From contig CAVGEY010000019.1 of assembly GCA_963628435.1 (NCBI GenBank), forward strand, positions 1 through 39,955: 39,955 nt of DNA. The letters run 5' to 3'. A program made the position numbers and the translations under genes. Position 1 is the first letter of the stretch. The number at the start of each line of letters is the position of its first letter. The stretch is from CAKSQF01 sp963628435. Lineage in GTDB: Bacteria; Bacillota; Clostridia; Oscillospirales; CAG-272. The notes beneath the pieces were generated by a model. That model made no database searches, was not told the origin of the DNA, and saw only the letters and a program-made list of their open reading frames with translations. Below, in pieces: positions 18,937 to 28,139 of the stretch.

Positions 18937-20013
18937 TCAAATATAACCTTCGGCGCACAAAAGTTCCGCAATCAGTATTGCACCGCCTGCGGCTCCGCGA
19001 ATTGTGTTATGAGACAGTCCCACAAACTTATAATCAAATACGGTATCCGCACGAAGCCTGCCGACAGATACTCCCATCCCGTTATACAAATTCCTGTCAA
19101 GAAAAGTTTGCGGACGATTTTCTTCCTCAAAATAAGTTATAAATTTTTCCGGTGCACTCGGCAAACCGAGTTTTTGCGGTATACCCTTATAATTATTCCA
19201 AGAGTCAACAATTTCTTCTTTAGATGTTTTTTTATTAAATTTAACAAACACTGCCGCAGTGTGTCCGTCGGTTATAGGTACTCTAATGCATTGTGCCGAA
19301 ATCACAGGCGACTCAGCAGGAACAATACGACCGTCAACCACTTTACCCCAGATTCTAAGCGGCTCTTTTTCGCTTTTTTCTTCTTCGCCGCCTATATAGG
19401 GTATGATGTTATCTATCATCTCCGGCCATTCATTGAATGTTTTTCCCGCACCCGATATTGCCTGATACGTAGTTGCAACAACAACAGACGGTTCAAATTT
19501 TAAGAGTGCCGAAACAGCGGGTGCATAACTCTGTATTGAACAGTTTGGTTTCACCGCAATAAAGCCGCGCTTTGTGCCGAGCCTTTTCTTTTGATATTCG
19601 ATAACAGAAAGATGTTCCGGATTGATTTCGGGAACAACCATAGGTACATCCGGTGTCCATCTGTTAGCACTGTTATTTGACACAACGGGTATTTCCGCGG
19701 TGGCATATTTTTCCTCCAAATTAAGAATTTCTGCTTTGGACATATTAACGGCGCAGAAAACGAAATCAACAAGTTTCGATGCGGTATTTATGTCATCCGA
19801 GTCGATAATTGTCATATCGGCATATTTTTCCGGGATAGACGTTGTCATTTTCCATCTTCCGTCAACCGCCTCCGAATACTTTTTTCCGGCACTTTTTTTA
19901 CTTGCAAGCAACGCAGTAACCTCAAACCACGGATGATTTTCGAGCAAAGTTAAAAATCTTTGTCCGACCATTCCCGTACATCCTATAATACCTACATTAT
20001 ATTTTTTTGACAT
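18937..20013 (-). CDS. asd: Aspartate-semialdehyde dehydrogenase, archaeal/fungal type
   Basis: Reduces aspartyl phosphate to aspartate semialdehyde, a branch point for lysine, diaminopimelate, methionine and threonine. The nucleotide-binding start is VGIIGCTGMVGQRFL (7-21), followed by HPWFEVTALLAS. The catalytic cysteine is C158 in KPNCSIQ and the substrate histidine is in PITDGHTAAV. HPWFEV and the PNCSIQ context match the archaeal/fungal class better than the E. coli class. The ATG at 20013 is chosen because AAAGGA lies 7 nt upstream; in-frame codons back to 20052 would add 13 residues without an SD. It is a single-gene transcript with a full consensus promoter and its own terminator. Confidence 0.92.
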   Translation of the reverse strand: MSKKYNVGIIGCTGMVGQRFLTLLENHPWFEVTALLASKKSAGKKYSEAVDGRWKMTTSIPEKYADMTIIDSDDINTASKLVDFVFCAVNMSKAEILNLEEKYATAEIPVVSNNSANRWTPDVPMVVPEINPEHLSVIEYQKKRLGTKRGFIAVKPNCSIQSYAPAVSALLKFEPSVVVATTYQAISGAGKTFNEWPEMIDNIIPYIGGEEEKSEKEPLRIWGKVVDGRIVPAESPVISAQCIRVPITDGHTAAVFVKFNKKTSKEEIVDSWNNYKGIPQKLGLPSAPEKFITYFEEENRPQTFLDRNLYNGMGVSVGRLRADTVFDYKFVGLSHNTIRGAAGGAILIAELLCAEGYI

Positions 20014-20099
20014 TTTTATTCCTTTCATTATGAAGTGCAAACTGTGATACATTCTTTACTCTTATGATGTTTAAGAAAATCCGAGAAGAATTTTCGTCA

Positions 20100-20129
20100 A
20101 TTATAGCACAACATTTTTCGTTTTGTCAA
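20100..20129 (-). promoter_or_regulatory. Promoter of asd
   Basis: Minus-strand TTGACA (20129-20124) and TATAAT (20105-20100) with an 18-bp spacer. The leader would be about 80 nt. No convincing riboswitch fold (for example a lysine element) was seen, and the leader is too short for one. Confidence 0.75.
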
Positions 20130-20219
20130 TTATTTCTTCAAAATATTTATTGTAAAGTAAAATAATCGAATGAATACAAGAATTTTTTTCACTGTTAATA
20201 GCCATTTTTCGCATTAAAA

Positions 20220-20255
20220 TTTTACTTAATTATTTACTTTTACTTAATTATTTAC
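20220..20255 (+). repeat. Two perfect 18-bp tandem repeats upstream of the yicC operon promoter
   Basis: The unit TTTTACTTAATTATTTAC occurs at 20220-20237 and again at 20238-20255 without a gap, followed by the start of a third copy (TTTTATA). It ends 25 bp before the -35 box at 20281. It could be an activator or repressor site, an UP-like A/T element, or a simple slippage repeat. The rest of 20014-20390 holds only the two divergent promoters and leaders. Confidence 0.8.
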
Positions 20256-20280
20256 TTTTATAAAAATAGAGTCTAAAAAC

Positions 20281-20309
20281 TTGACAAAATTAAGCAAATG
20301 ATGTAAAAT
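20281..20309 (+). promoter_or_regulatory. Promoter of the yicC-remA-gmk-rpoZ-priA-def-fmt-rsmB operon
   Basis: TTGACA (20281-20286) and TAAAAT (20304-20309) with a 17-bp spacer and an extended -10 TG at 20302. The leader is about 75 nt and ends in an unusual G6 tract as the ribosome-binding site 9 nt before the ATG. Confidence 0.78.
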
Positions 20310-20390
20310 GAATAAGTAAAAATATGCATGGTTTTTTGTGACAATCTATAGATCGCAATTCATTTTTTCTTTTTTGGGGGGAAAATTAAA

Positions 20391-21275
20391 ATGGCCAAAA
20401 GTATGACCGCGTTCGGAAGAGCGAAAAAGGAAGTCAACGGCAAAATCATTACCGTTGAAATAAAAAGTGTAAACAGCAGGTTTTTTGATCCTCAGGTCAA
20501 AATCAGCAGAGCTTATTCTCCCCTTGAGGAACGTCTGAAGTCGAAAGTTCAGTCATACATTTCAAGAGGCAAAACAGATATTTCTCTCAATGTTGAATTT
20601 ATCGAAAAATCAACTACCACTATAAGTCTTGATACAAAATACGCGGAAAATTATATTGCGGCGCTCAAAAAACTGCGTGATGAATTCAACCTAATCGATG
20701 ATATTTCGGTTATGACGGTGGCTCAAAATAAGGATGTGTTCAGCATTACAGTACCCGAAGCCGATCTTGAAAAAATGTGGGAAGAGGTCTCCCCGATTGT
20801 TGACGAAGCTGCACTTGCTTTTGATACGATGCGTTATGCCGAAGGTGAGCGACTGCGCTCCGACCTTATAAAAAAGAAAAACAACATTTTGCTTTTGGTA
20901 GATAAAATCGAAGAACTCAGTCGCAATTCGATTAGTGGTTACAAAGACAAGTTCGAAGCAAAAATCAAAAAAATAATCGGTGACAGCGGAATAGAAATAG
21001 ACCAACAGAGGATCTTGACCGAATGTGCCATCTATGCCGATAAAGTTTCGATTGATGAAGAAATAGTCAGACTGAGAAGCCATTTTGCCGCATTTGACGA
21101 AATATTCGAATCAAACGAACCGATTGGAAGAAAGCTCGATTTTCTTGTTCAGGAAATGAACCGTGAAACAAATACCATCGGTTCAAAATGTACCGACAGC
21201 TCCATTGCTCATATAGTTGTCGATATTAAAAACGAGATTGAAAAAATCAGAGAGCAGATTCAAAACCTCGAATAA
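20391..21275 (+). CDS. yicC: YicC-family endoribonuclease
   Basis: A 294-residue member of the YicC/YloC family. It starts with the invariant MxSMTAFGRA-type N-terminus (here MAKSMTAFGRAKKE) followed by EIKSVNSRF. The C-terminal DUF1732 part contains LDFLVQEMNRETNTIGSK and ends in IKNEIEKIREQIQNLE, both typical. E. coli YicC and Bacillus YloC have been shown to be endoribonucleases involved in small-RNA decay. It is first in the operon, upstream of remA and gmk in the order conserved across Firmicutes. Confidence 0.94.
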   Translation: MAKSMTAFGRAKKEVNGKIITVEIKSVNSRFFDPQVKISRAYSPLEERLKSKVQSYISRGKTDISLNVEFIEKSTTTISLDTKYAENYIAALKKLRDEFNLIDDISVMTVAQNKDVFSITVPEADLEKMWEEVSPIVDEAALAFDTMRYAEGERLRSDLIKKKNNILLLVDKIEELSRNSISGYKDKFEAKIKKIIGDSGIEIDQQRILTECAIYADKVSIDEEIVRLRSHFAAFDEIFESNEPIGRKLDFLVQEMNRETNTIGSKCTDSSIAHIVVDIKNEIEKIREQIQNLE

Positions 21276-21305
21276 ATAAGTCACTCTAAGGATGGTGTAT
21301 TATCA

Positions 21306-21590
21306 GTGTCATCTAAACTCGTAAGTATAGGATTCGGAAATTATGTTGTCGCTTCACATATCATAAGCGTTATTTCGCCGGATTCTGCACCTATTAAGCG
21401 TCTTATACAGGATTCGCGAGAAGCCGGAATGGTAATTGACGCTTCCTGCGGCAAGAAAACAAAGTCGGTAATCATTACCGACAGTCATCACGTTATTTTG
21501 AGCGCACTGCCAACCGACTCTGTTTTGGACAGATTCAATGATGAAAAACTCGATGAAAATGACAGTGATGATAAGAAGACTGAAAACTGA
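21306..21590 (+). CDS. remA: RemA/DUF370 DNA-binding regulator
   Basis: A 94-residue product matching the DUF370 family, whose Bacillus member RemA activates biofilm matrix and osmoprotection genes by wrapping DNA around an oligomeric ring. Hallmarks are LVSIGFGNYV (5-14), IISVISPDSAPIKRLI and a conserved AREAGMVIDAS-like segment. The start is GTG at 21306, with AAGGA about 13 nt upstream. The acidic tail (about 79-94) is longer than in Bacillus. The gene sits between yicC and gmk, the usual place. Confidence 0.92.
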   Translation: MSSKLVSIGFGNYVVASHIISVISPDSAPIKRLIQDSREAGMVIDASCGKKTKSVIITDSHHVILSALPTDSVLDRFNDEKLDENDSDDKKTEN

Positions 21591-21611
21591 TTTATTCGGA
21601 GATATGTAAAT

Positions 21612-22229
21612 ATGGAAATATCAAGAAAAGGTTTGCTGCTCATCCTGTCAGGACCAGCGGGAAGCGGTAAGGGATGTATAGTCAAGAACATACTTGAAAA
21701 AGATAATAACATACGACTTTCCGTTTCGGCAACAACGCGCGAACCGCGTCCAGGAGAAATTGACGGATTTCATTATTATTTTGTAACTCATGAAAAGTTC
21801 ACCGAGATGATAAATTCCGACGAAATGCTTGAATATACAATATACTGCGGAAATTATTATGGCACACCCAAAGAAAAAGTCCGCAAAATGATTGACAGCG
21901 GAATTTCGGTCATACTCGAAATCGAGCTTGAAGGTGCAAAGAATGTAAAAAGATTATGTCCCGATGCGGTTTCGGTGCTTATACTGCCGCCCGATTACGG
22001 GATCCTTGAACAAAGATTACGCGGAAGACACACAAACACCGAAGAAGATATAAAAAACAGACTTAACAGGGCAAAATCCGAAGTCGCTTCTTATAATCTT
22101 TATGATTATATCGTGATAAATGAGGATGATAAAATAGATGAGGCCGCCGAAAATATACTGCAGATTTTGAATGCGGAACGTCATAAAACCTCACGTAACC
22201 CGAATATTCCGACTGATTTTTTTAACTGA
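21612..22229 (+). CDS. gmk: Guanylate kinase
   Basis: Phosphorylates GMP or dGMP with ATP. The P-loop is SGPAGSGKG (13-21), and SVSATTREPRPGEIDGFHYYF (about 37-57) is the GMP-binding region. EYTIYCGNYYGTPKEKV and LEIELEGAKNVK follow. It is full length at 205 residues. CGGAG lies upstream of the ATG. It lies 21 bp after remA. Confidence 0.96.
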   Translation: MEISRKGLLLILSGPAGSGKGCIVKNILEKDNNIRLSVSATTREPRPGEIDGFHYYFVTHEKFTEMINSDEMLEYTIYCGNYYGTPKEKVRKMIDSGISVILEIELEGAKNVKRLCPDAVSVLILPPDYGILEQRLRGRHTNTEEDIKNRLNRAKSEVASYNLYDYIVINEDDKIDEAAENILQILNAERHKTSRNPNIPTDFFN

Positions 22230-22283
22230 TAGACTAAAATTCAAACAGATTATTATCTGGCAAAAGATAAAAAGGAGAAAATT

Positions 22284-22571
22284 ATGATTATTAAACCCAC
22301 TATCGATCAGCTTTCCGGAGGAAAATATAATCGCTATACCCTTGTGCAGGCAGCTGCAAAGGGTGCTCGAATGATTACCGATGAATATGTAAGAGAGCGC
22401 AACGCCGCCGAACAGCTCATCGCCAACAAAGAAACAGATAAATCAATGATACAGCTCATCAATCGCGAATTCTGTGATGAGAAGGCTGTTCGCTCATCTA
22501 TTGACCGAATCTATTCGGGAGAATTTATTATTAAAAACGCCCCGGGAATCGATGGAACACTTGATAAATAA
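22284..22571 (+). CDS. rpoZ: RNA polymerase omega subunit
   Basis: A 95-residue small acidic protein with the omega core KYNRYTLVQAAAKGARMI (14-31). Omega helps assemble and stabilise RNA polymerase through the beta' subunit. The start has AAAAGGAG. It lies between gmk and priA, the normal Firmicutes position; the coaBC gene that often follows rpoZ is absent. The C-terminal half is lineage-divergent, so recognition rests on the core motif and context. Confidence 0.88.
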   Translation: MIIKPTIDQLSGGKYNRYTLVQAAAKGARMITDEYVRERNAAEQLIANKETDKSMIQLINREFCDEKAVRSSIDRIYSGEFIIKNAPGIDGTLDK

Positions 22572-22599
22572 AAAGTAATTATTCTTCAGGAGGACAAAT

Positions 22600-25059
22600 A
22601 TGGTATATCAAACAGTTGGTGTACATGTAATGTCACTTCCATTCTATGCCGACAGATTATTTGAATATTATATTCCTCCGGATTTAAGCAACAAAATATA
22701 TTCCGGTAGTTTTGTTGTCGTTCCTTTCGGCGGCTCTAACAAAAAAATGAATGCAGTTGTATTCGAGTTTGCAGAGTCTCAGGATGTTACGAATTTGAAG
22801 CCGATAGAATCGGTATATTCCGAAGTCAAGCTTTCCGATGAAGAATTGAAGCTATGCTTATTTATCAAGGAACATCTTTTTTGTTCGGTGTCCGATATTG
22901 TTAAGCAGCTGGTTCCACCCGAAGCATTATCCAATTTGAAAACTGTATACCGAGCGATTCCATCAGGTTCAGACGAGCGTGTTACGGTTAGTAAAAACGC
23001 GCTTGTAATATATACGGATATACTCCAAAACGGCGAAATGACAGCAGAAAAACTGATTACACGATATGGAGACGGTGCGGACTTTGTCGCTTCAAAATTA
23101 TGTGAATACGGTTATCTTGAAAAAGCAGCCGTAAGTGATGCTGACAAGAAAAAAGTCAATGAAGAGAAAGTACATCTCTGCATAGATTCGAACAAAATTG
23201 ACACTGTAATTAAATCATTAAAAGGACCTAAGCAAAAGCAGATTCTCGAATATTTGAAAAATAACGGCAGCACCGATATTGATGTTCTGAAAGAGAATTT
23301 CGGATCAATCAGATCCACAATTGATTCACTCAAGAAAAAAAATTATATTGAAGTTGAGGTAATCGATTCATATCGGGATCCTTATGTTAATGACATTCAA
23401 AAGCAATCTGATATTACTTTATCCGAAAGTCAAGCCGAAGCATATAATGTGATTGCGGGACTCATTGACGAGGGAAAGCCGAAAGCGGCGCTTCTTCACG
23501 GTGTTACCGGCAGCGGAAAAACCGTAGTAATAAAATCACTAATTGACAAAGTAATTTCTGAAGGGCGTCAGGTTATTGTTCTTGTGCCCGAAATTTCGCT
23601 GACTCCTCAAACTGTTTCTTTTTTCAAATCATTTTACCAAGACAGAGTCGCCGTAATTCACTCTTCCCTTTCAAGAGGAGAAAGATATGATACATGGCGC
23701 AGAATAAAAGAAGGTAAAGTTGATGTTTGTATAGGTACTCGCTCGGCTGTTTTTGCACCTTTTGAAAAAATCGGAATGATAGTCATAGATGAGGAACACG
23801 AACACACTTATAAATCGGATCAGACACCGAAATATCACGCACGCGATGTTGCAAGATTCAGATGCGCTTACAACAACGCTTTAATGCTTCTCGCCTCCGC
23901 GACCCCGTCGATCGAAAGTTATTACCGGGCTCAAAACGGTATTTATACTTTGGTAGAACTTAAGGAGCGGTACAACAACATCAAACTGCCCGAAACAGTC
24001 ATTTGCGATATGAGGCTGGATGCCGGAAAAGGCAAGATTTCGCCAGTCGGTACAATGCTCGGTGACGCGATAGAAAACAATCTTGAAAAGAAAGAGCAAT
24101 CAATCCTCTTTGTAAACAGACGAGGATATAATAACTATCTGTCTTGTCCGCTATGCGGTTCTGTAATAAATTGTCCGCACTGCAGTGTTTCACTTACCTA
24201 TCATACATCTGCAAATAAAGAAAAAAGCGGATATTTATTATGTCACTACTGCGGTTTTAGGCAGAGTATTCCCAAGGTATGTCCCGAATGCGGTTCCGAC
24301 AAGTTTTTATATTCGGGATTCGGGACTCAAAAAGCAGAAGATGAATTGTCACTTACTTTTCCGGAAGCAAAAATCATTCGGCTTGATGCAGATACAACTG
24401 CGGCCAAATTTTCATCCGATAAAATTCTGAATTCGTTCAGAAAAAAAGAAGCAGACATCCTTATCGGGACACAAATGGTTACAAAAGGTCACAATTTTCC
24501 CGATGTTACGCTCGTCGGAGTATTATCTGCGGATGATTCGCTTTATGTCAGTGATTACCGTGCGGGAGAGCGTACATTCTCTCTTTTAACTCAGGTAATC
24601 GGAAGAGCCGGTAGAGGAAACAAGCCTGGTATTGCGATTATACAAACATTTTCACCCGAAAATCCTATTCTGTTAGAGGCCGCAGCGCAAGATTACGGTA
24701 AGTTTTACAAAAACGAAATTGCGATGCGTAAATCCTTTTTGTTCCCTCCGTTTTGTGATATCGTGCTTATTTCCATCTCTTCGACCGATGAAAATCTTCT
24801 TTCAAATACCGTATCGGCATTCTCGATAAAAATTACGGAACTTGCCAAAAATAAATACAGTAATATCAGCATTCAGATATTCGGACCGTTTGAAGCACCG
24901 ATTTACAAATTGAACGAAAACTACAGAATGCGTTTTGTCGTAAAATGCAGAGACAATAAACAAACCCGTATGCTTTTTACGGAGTTGTTATTTGAGTTTA
25001 CAAAAAAAGCAGGAAAGAAAATCAATTTTTCTATTGATGTTAATCCTTCCTCATTGTAA
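22600..25059 (+). CDS. priA: Primosomal helicase PriA
   Basis: A 3'-5' DNA helicase that restarts collapsed replication forks. The N-terminal DNA-binding domain (about 1-180) begins YQTVGVHVMSLPFYADRLF. Walker A is HGVTGSGKT (about 301-309), the DEEH box is at about 396, LASATPSIES follows, and the zinc-binding cysteine cluster spans about 516-567 (CPLCGSVINCPHC, CHYCG, CPECG). Helicase motifs IGTQMVTKGHNFPDV and QVIGRAGRG come after. At 819 residues it is full length. CAGGAGG lies upstream of the ATG. Confidence 0.96.
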   Translation: MVYQTVGVHVMSLPFYADRLFEYYIPPDLSNKIYSGSFVVVPFGGSNKKMNAVVFEFAESQDVTNLKPIESVYSEVKLSDEELKLCLFIKEHLFCSVSDIVKQLVPPEALSNLKTVYRAIPSGSDERVTVSKNALVIYTDILQNGEMTAEKLITRYGDGADFVASKLCEYGYLEKAAVSDADKKKVNEEKVHLCIDSNKIDTVIKSLKGPKQKQILEYLKNNGSTDIDVLKENFGSIRSTIDSLKKKNYIEVEVIDSYRDPYVNDIQKQSDITLSESQAEAYNVIAGLIDEGKPKAALLHGVTGSGKTVVIKSLIDKVISEGRQVIVLVPEISLTPQTVSFFKSFYQDRVAVIHSSLSRGERYDTWRRIKEGKVDVCIGTRSAVFAPFEKIGMIVIDEEHEHTYKSDQTPKYHARDVARFRCAYNNALMLLASATPSIESYYRAQNGIYTLVELKERYNNIKLPETVICDMRLDAGKGKISPVGTMLGDAIENNLEKKEQSILFVNRRGYNNYLSCPLCGSVINCPHCSVSLTYHTSANKEKSGYLLCHYCGFRQSIPKVCPECGSDKFLYSGFGTQKAEDELSLTFPEAKIIRLDADTTAAKFSSDKILNSFRKKEADILIGTQMVTKGHNFPDVTLVGVLSADDSLYVSDYRAGERTFSLLTQVIGRAGRGNKPGIAIIQTFSPENPILLEAAAQDYGKFYKNEIAMRKSFLFPPFCDIVLISISSTDENLLSNTVSAFSIKITELAKNKYSNISIQIFGPFEAPIYKLNENYRMRFVVKCRDNKQTRMLFTELLFEFTKKAGKKINFSIDVNPSSL

Positions 25060-25089
25060 ATTACAGTAAATTTTTAATTTGGAGATAAT

Positions 25090-25572
25090 ATGGCATACTT
25101 GAAAATACTGACCGATCGTGATCCGACACTCCGCAAACATTGCAGAGAGATTGACAAAATAACATTGAGAACTCAAATATTGCTTGATGACATGCTTGAA
25201 ACAATGCGCCGAGCTAACGGCGTCGGTCTTGCGGGGCCTCAGGTAGGCGTGCTTCGCCGTATAGTTGTTATCGAATGCGAGCCCGGTGTTGTCTATGAAC
25301 TCATTAACCCCGTAATAACAGATACCCAAGGTCTGCAAACAGGTCGTGAGGGCTGTTTGTCAATACCCGGAAAAGTCGGAATCGTATCCCGTCCCGAAAA
25401 AGTAACCGTTGAGGCAACCGACAGAAACGGAGTTCGTCGCACGATTGTGGGAGAAGGTTTACTCGCACGAGCCCTTTGTCATGAAATTGATCATCTTGAC
25501 GGAAAACTATACACCGATATTGCAGACCGCATGCTTACCGAAGAGGAAATAGAATCGGAGGATGAAGTATAA
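25090..25572 (+). CDS. def: Peptide deformylase
   Basis: Removes the formyl group from nascent chains. The three motifs are present: GVGLAGPQ (about 43-50, with G where A is usual), EGCLS (about 87-91) and HEIDH (about 131-135), supplying the Cys and two His metal ligands. At 160 residues it is full length. GGAG lies upstream of the ATG. Its stop codon overlaps the fmt start by 1 nt (TAATG), so def and fmt, which act on opposite ends of the formyl cycle, are coupled. Confidence 0.96.
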   Translation: MAYLKILTDRDPTLRKHCREIDKITLRTQILLDDMLETMRRANGVGLAGPQVGVLRRIVVIECEPGVVYELINPVITDTQGLQTGREGCLSIPGKVGIVSRPEKVTVEATDRNGVRRTIVGEGLLARALCHEIDHLDGKLYTDIADRMLTEEEIESEDEV

Positions 25573-26507
25573 TGCGTGTTTTATTCATGGGAACTCCCGA
25601 TTTTTCAGTCGGGAGTTTTAAGGCTTTATATGATAATTTCGAAATTATCGGCGCTGTTACGCAGCCCGATAAGCCGCAAGGCAGAGGCTACAAGTTAACA
25701 GCATCACCGATAAAAAGAATCGCATCGGAATATGGTATACCGGTTTATCAACCTGAATCGCTGAAGAACGGCGCTTTTTCGGATGTTTTACATTCGCTTA
25801 ACCCCGACATTATCGTTGTTGTTGCTTACGGAAAAATTCTTCCGAAATATGTTTTGGACTACCCGAAATACGGATGTATAAATCTTCATGGCTCGCTTTT
25901 GCCTAAATATCGCGGTGCCGCTCCAATGCAGCGTGCAATAATTGACGGTGAAAAAATAACCGGTGTTACAACGATGTTTATGGCAGAAGGACTTGATACA
26001 GGCGACATGCTTGAAAAAGCGGAAATCAAAATCGAGGAAAACGACAATTTCGAAACAGTACATGACAAACTTTCCGAAGTCGGTGCTTCTCTTCTTGTTT
26101 CAACATTAAGAAAAATCGAAGCGTCGCAAATTAAAGCGATAAAACAAGATGAAAATCTTGCAACGTATGCCAAAAAAATCGAAAAGGAAGATCGACTTAT
26201 CGATTTTTCAAAAGATGCCGAAAACATTCACAATCTCATACGCGGACTTTCCCCTATTCCTCTTGCTTTCACATATCTCGGAGAAAAACTTGTAAAAATT
26301 TCGGATGCGCAAATAGCCGAGAAAAACAGTATAAATTCAAATCCCGGAGAAGTTTTATCATTTGATCATGGAAAGATTGTTGTCGCGTGCGGCAGAGGTT
26401 CAATATCCCTAAGTGTTCTTATTCCCGAAGGTAAAAAGAGTATGAGTGCCTCAGACTTCATAAACGGAAGGCAAATAAAAATCGGCGAGGTATTCGGGCG
26501 AAAATGA
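25572..26507 (+). CDS. fmt: Methionyl-tRNA formyltransferase
   Basis: Formylates initiator Met-tRNA using 10-formyl-THF. The start is MRVLFMGTPDFS. The catalytic segment INLHGSLLPKYRGAAP (about 103-118) contains the folate-binding SLLP loop, and GVTTMFMAEGLDTGDML follows. The C-terminal OB-like domain (about 205-311) is present. At 311 residues it is full length. It overlaps def by 1 nt and rsmB by 4 nt. Confidence 0.96.
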   Translation: MRVLFMGTPDFSVGSFKALYDNFEIIGAVTQPDKPQGRGYKLTASPIKRIASEYGIPVYQPESLKNGAFSDVLHSLNPDIIVVVAYGKILPKYVLDYPKYGCINLHGSLLPKYRGAAPMQRAIIDGEKITGVTTMFMAEGLDTGDMLEKAEIKIEENDNFETVHDKLSEVGASLLVSTLRKIEASQIKAIKQDENLATYAKKIEKEDRLIDFSKDAENIHNLIRGLSPIPLAFTYLGEKLVKISDAQIAEKNSINSNPGEVLSFDHGKIVVACGRGSISLSVLIPEGKKSMSASDFINGRQIKIGEVFGRK

Positions 26508-27808
26508 ACATACGTGAGCTCGTATATAAATCATTATTTTCAACCGAAAAGGATAAAAAATATTCCAACATAGAATTAAGCAGTAAAATAAATGCCAACA
26601 ACCTTTCGGGAACAGACAGAGCATTTTTCACATCACTTTTTTACGGTGTAACAGAAAAAAAAATCACGCTTGATTACTTTATAAAACAATATTCATCAAT
26701 TCCCTTTTCGCGTCTTGATTTGTCGGCAGTTATTCTTTTGCGAATGGGCATGTATCAAATTCTTTTTATGGATAAGATTCCGGATAGTGCCGCAGTTAAC
26801 GAAACGGTAAAAATCGCCTCTCGTTACTCTTCAAGATCCAAAGCATTTATAAATGCCGTATTGCGAAAATTCTCCTCTGAAAAGAATGATTTAGTATATC
26901 CCAATGATGTCTGCAATCGCATAGAAAGCTTATCTGTACAATACTCAATCCCGACATGGATTTGTGAACTGTGGGAAAAAGATTATCCGGGCAATGCCGA
27001 AAATATTATAAAAGAGCTGTCATTAAATCGGCCGATTACATTTCGCATTAACAGCCTAAAGACCGATTGCGATACAATTATAGCTAAATATAATAACATT
27101 TCAAAATGCGAATATTCACCGTACGGCATTAAGTTGTCAAAGCATACTGCCGTGTCCGAGTTCCGGCCATTGATAAACGGCGAGTGTTTCGTACAAGATG
27201 AAGCATCACAGATTGCCGGTTTGGTTCTTAGTCCGAGCGAAAATCAGCTGATTATTGATGTTTGCTGTGCGCCTGGCGGAAAATCATTCGGCGCGGCAAT
27301 GCTTACTAATGATAATGCGAAAATTATTTCATGTGATATTCATGAAAACAAACTATCACTTGTAAAAAAAGAAGCCGAAAAACTCGGGATAAAATCAATA
27401 AACGTATTAACGCATAATTCAACATCCGCAATTTCCGAATATGTGGGAAAAGCAGACAGAGTAATTTGCGATGTTCCGTGTTCCGGACTCGGCGTCATTG
27501 CTAAAAAAAGCGATATAAAATACAAAGATGAAAAATCAATCAAAGATATTGACAAAATTCAGTATGATATTTTATCTGCTTCATCAAAATATTTGAAAAA
27601 CGACGGAATACTTCTCTATTCAACATGCACACTCAGAAAAAGAGAGAATGAAAATGTTGTCGAAAAATTTCTTAATGCAAATCCCGACTTTTCGCTTCTT
27701 CCTTTTGAATACGGGAAAATAAAATCCGACAGCGGAATGCTTACTCTATTCCCGAACATTTATCATACAGACGGATTTTTTATGGCAAAAATTATTAAGA
27801 ACAAATAA
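26504..27808 (+). CDS. rsmB: 16S rRNA (cytosine-967-C5)-methyltransferase RsmB
   Basis: The N-terminal NusB-like RNA-binding domain (about 1-135) is followed by a Rossmann methyltransferase domain. The SAM loop is DVCCAPGGKS (about 250-259), motif IV is CDVPCSGLGVIAKKSD (about 320), and the STCTL segment is at about 371. The PCSG and TCTL cysteines are the release and nucleophile pair expected for the family. At 434 residues it is full length. It overlaps fmt by 4 nt (ATGA) and ends the operon at a hairpin. A zinc-peptidase gene often found between fmt and rsmB is absent. Confidence 0.95.
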   Translation: MNIRELVYKSLFSTEKDKKYSNIELSSKINANNLSGTDRAFFTSLFYGVTEKKITLDYFIKQYSSIPFSRLDLSAVILLRMGMYQILFMDKIPDSAAVNETVKIASRYSSRSKAFINAVLRKFSSEKNDLVYPNDVCNRIESLSVQYSIPTWICELWEKDYPGNAENIIKELSLNRPITFRINSLKTDCDTIIAKYNNISKCEYSPYGIKLSKHTAVSEFRPLINGECFVQDEASQIAGLVLSPSENQLIIDVCCAPGGKSFGAAMLTNDNAKIISCDIHENKLSLVKKEAEKLGIKSINVLTHNSTSAISEYVGKADRVICDVPCSGLGVIAKKSDIKYKDEKSIKDIDKIQYDILSASSKYLKNDGILLYSTCTLRKRENENVVEKFLNANPDFSLLPFEYGKIKSDSGMLTLFPNIYHTDGFFMAKIIKNK

Positions 27809-27813
27809 TAATT

Positions 27814-27849
27814 AACAAATCACCCGCACAACAGTGCAGGTGATTTGTT
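27814..27849. terminator. Bidirectional terminator between rsmB and the HMA gene
   Basis: A 16-bp stem with one C/A mismatch (27814-27829 with 27834-27849), loop AACA. It lies 6 nt after the rsmB stop and 11 nt after the convergent HMA stop. Confidence 0.75.
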
Positions 27850-27860
27850 GCCACAGATTT

Positions 27861-28118
27861 TCATTTTCTGCCGAAAAGGGAAAATCCTTTATGTTCATAA
27901 GGTTCGGTGCTAACCGAAACAAGTGTATAACCGGTATCGGTTATGACTTTTTTCAGCTTATCTTCATTAAGAGGATCATTTGAAATTATTTCGGTTGTAC
28001 CTTTCGTATGCGATGAACTTACTTTTTTTACATCAAAATTGTTTCTTACGGCATCATTCATATGAGCTTCGCACATCGAACAAGCCATTCCGTCAATTTT
28101 AAGAATTGTTTTAACCAT
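27861..28118 (-). CDS. Small heavy-metal-associated (HMA) domain protein
   Basis: An 85-residue ferredoxin-fold protein with the metal-binding motif GMACSMCEAHM (C13, C16), as in CopZ-like copper chaperones. The second half lacks a further domain and ends in a GFSLFGRK tail, unusual for CopZ. It has a strong SD, CGGAGG. It follows the acyltransferase-like gene by 21 bp and shares its promoter. No copper ATPase or CsoR regulator is in the window, so a copper role is inferred only from the motif. Confidence 0.85.
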   Translation of the reverse strand: MVKTILKIDGMACSMCEAHMNDAVRNNFDVKKVSSSHTKGTTEIISNDPLNEDKLKKVITDTGYTLVSVSTEPYEHKGFSLFGRK

Positions 28119-28139
28119 ATTTACCTCCGAAAAAAATTA

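Noticed and set aside
20041..20093. Lysine riboswitch in the asd leader
   Set aside because: The leader is about 80 nt, too short for the roughly 170-nt lysine element, and no conserved core was recognised.
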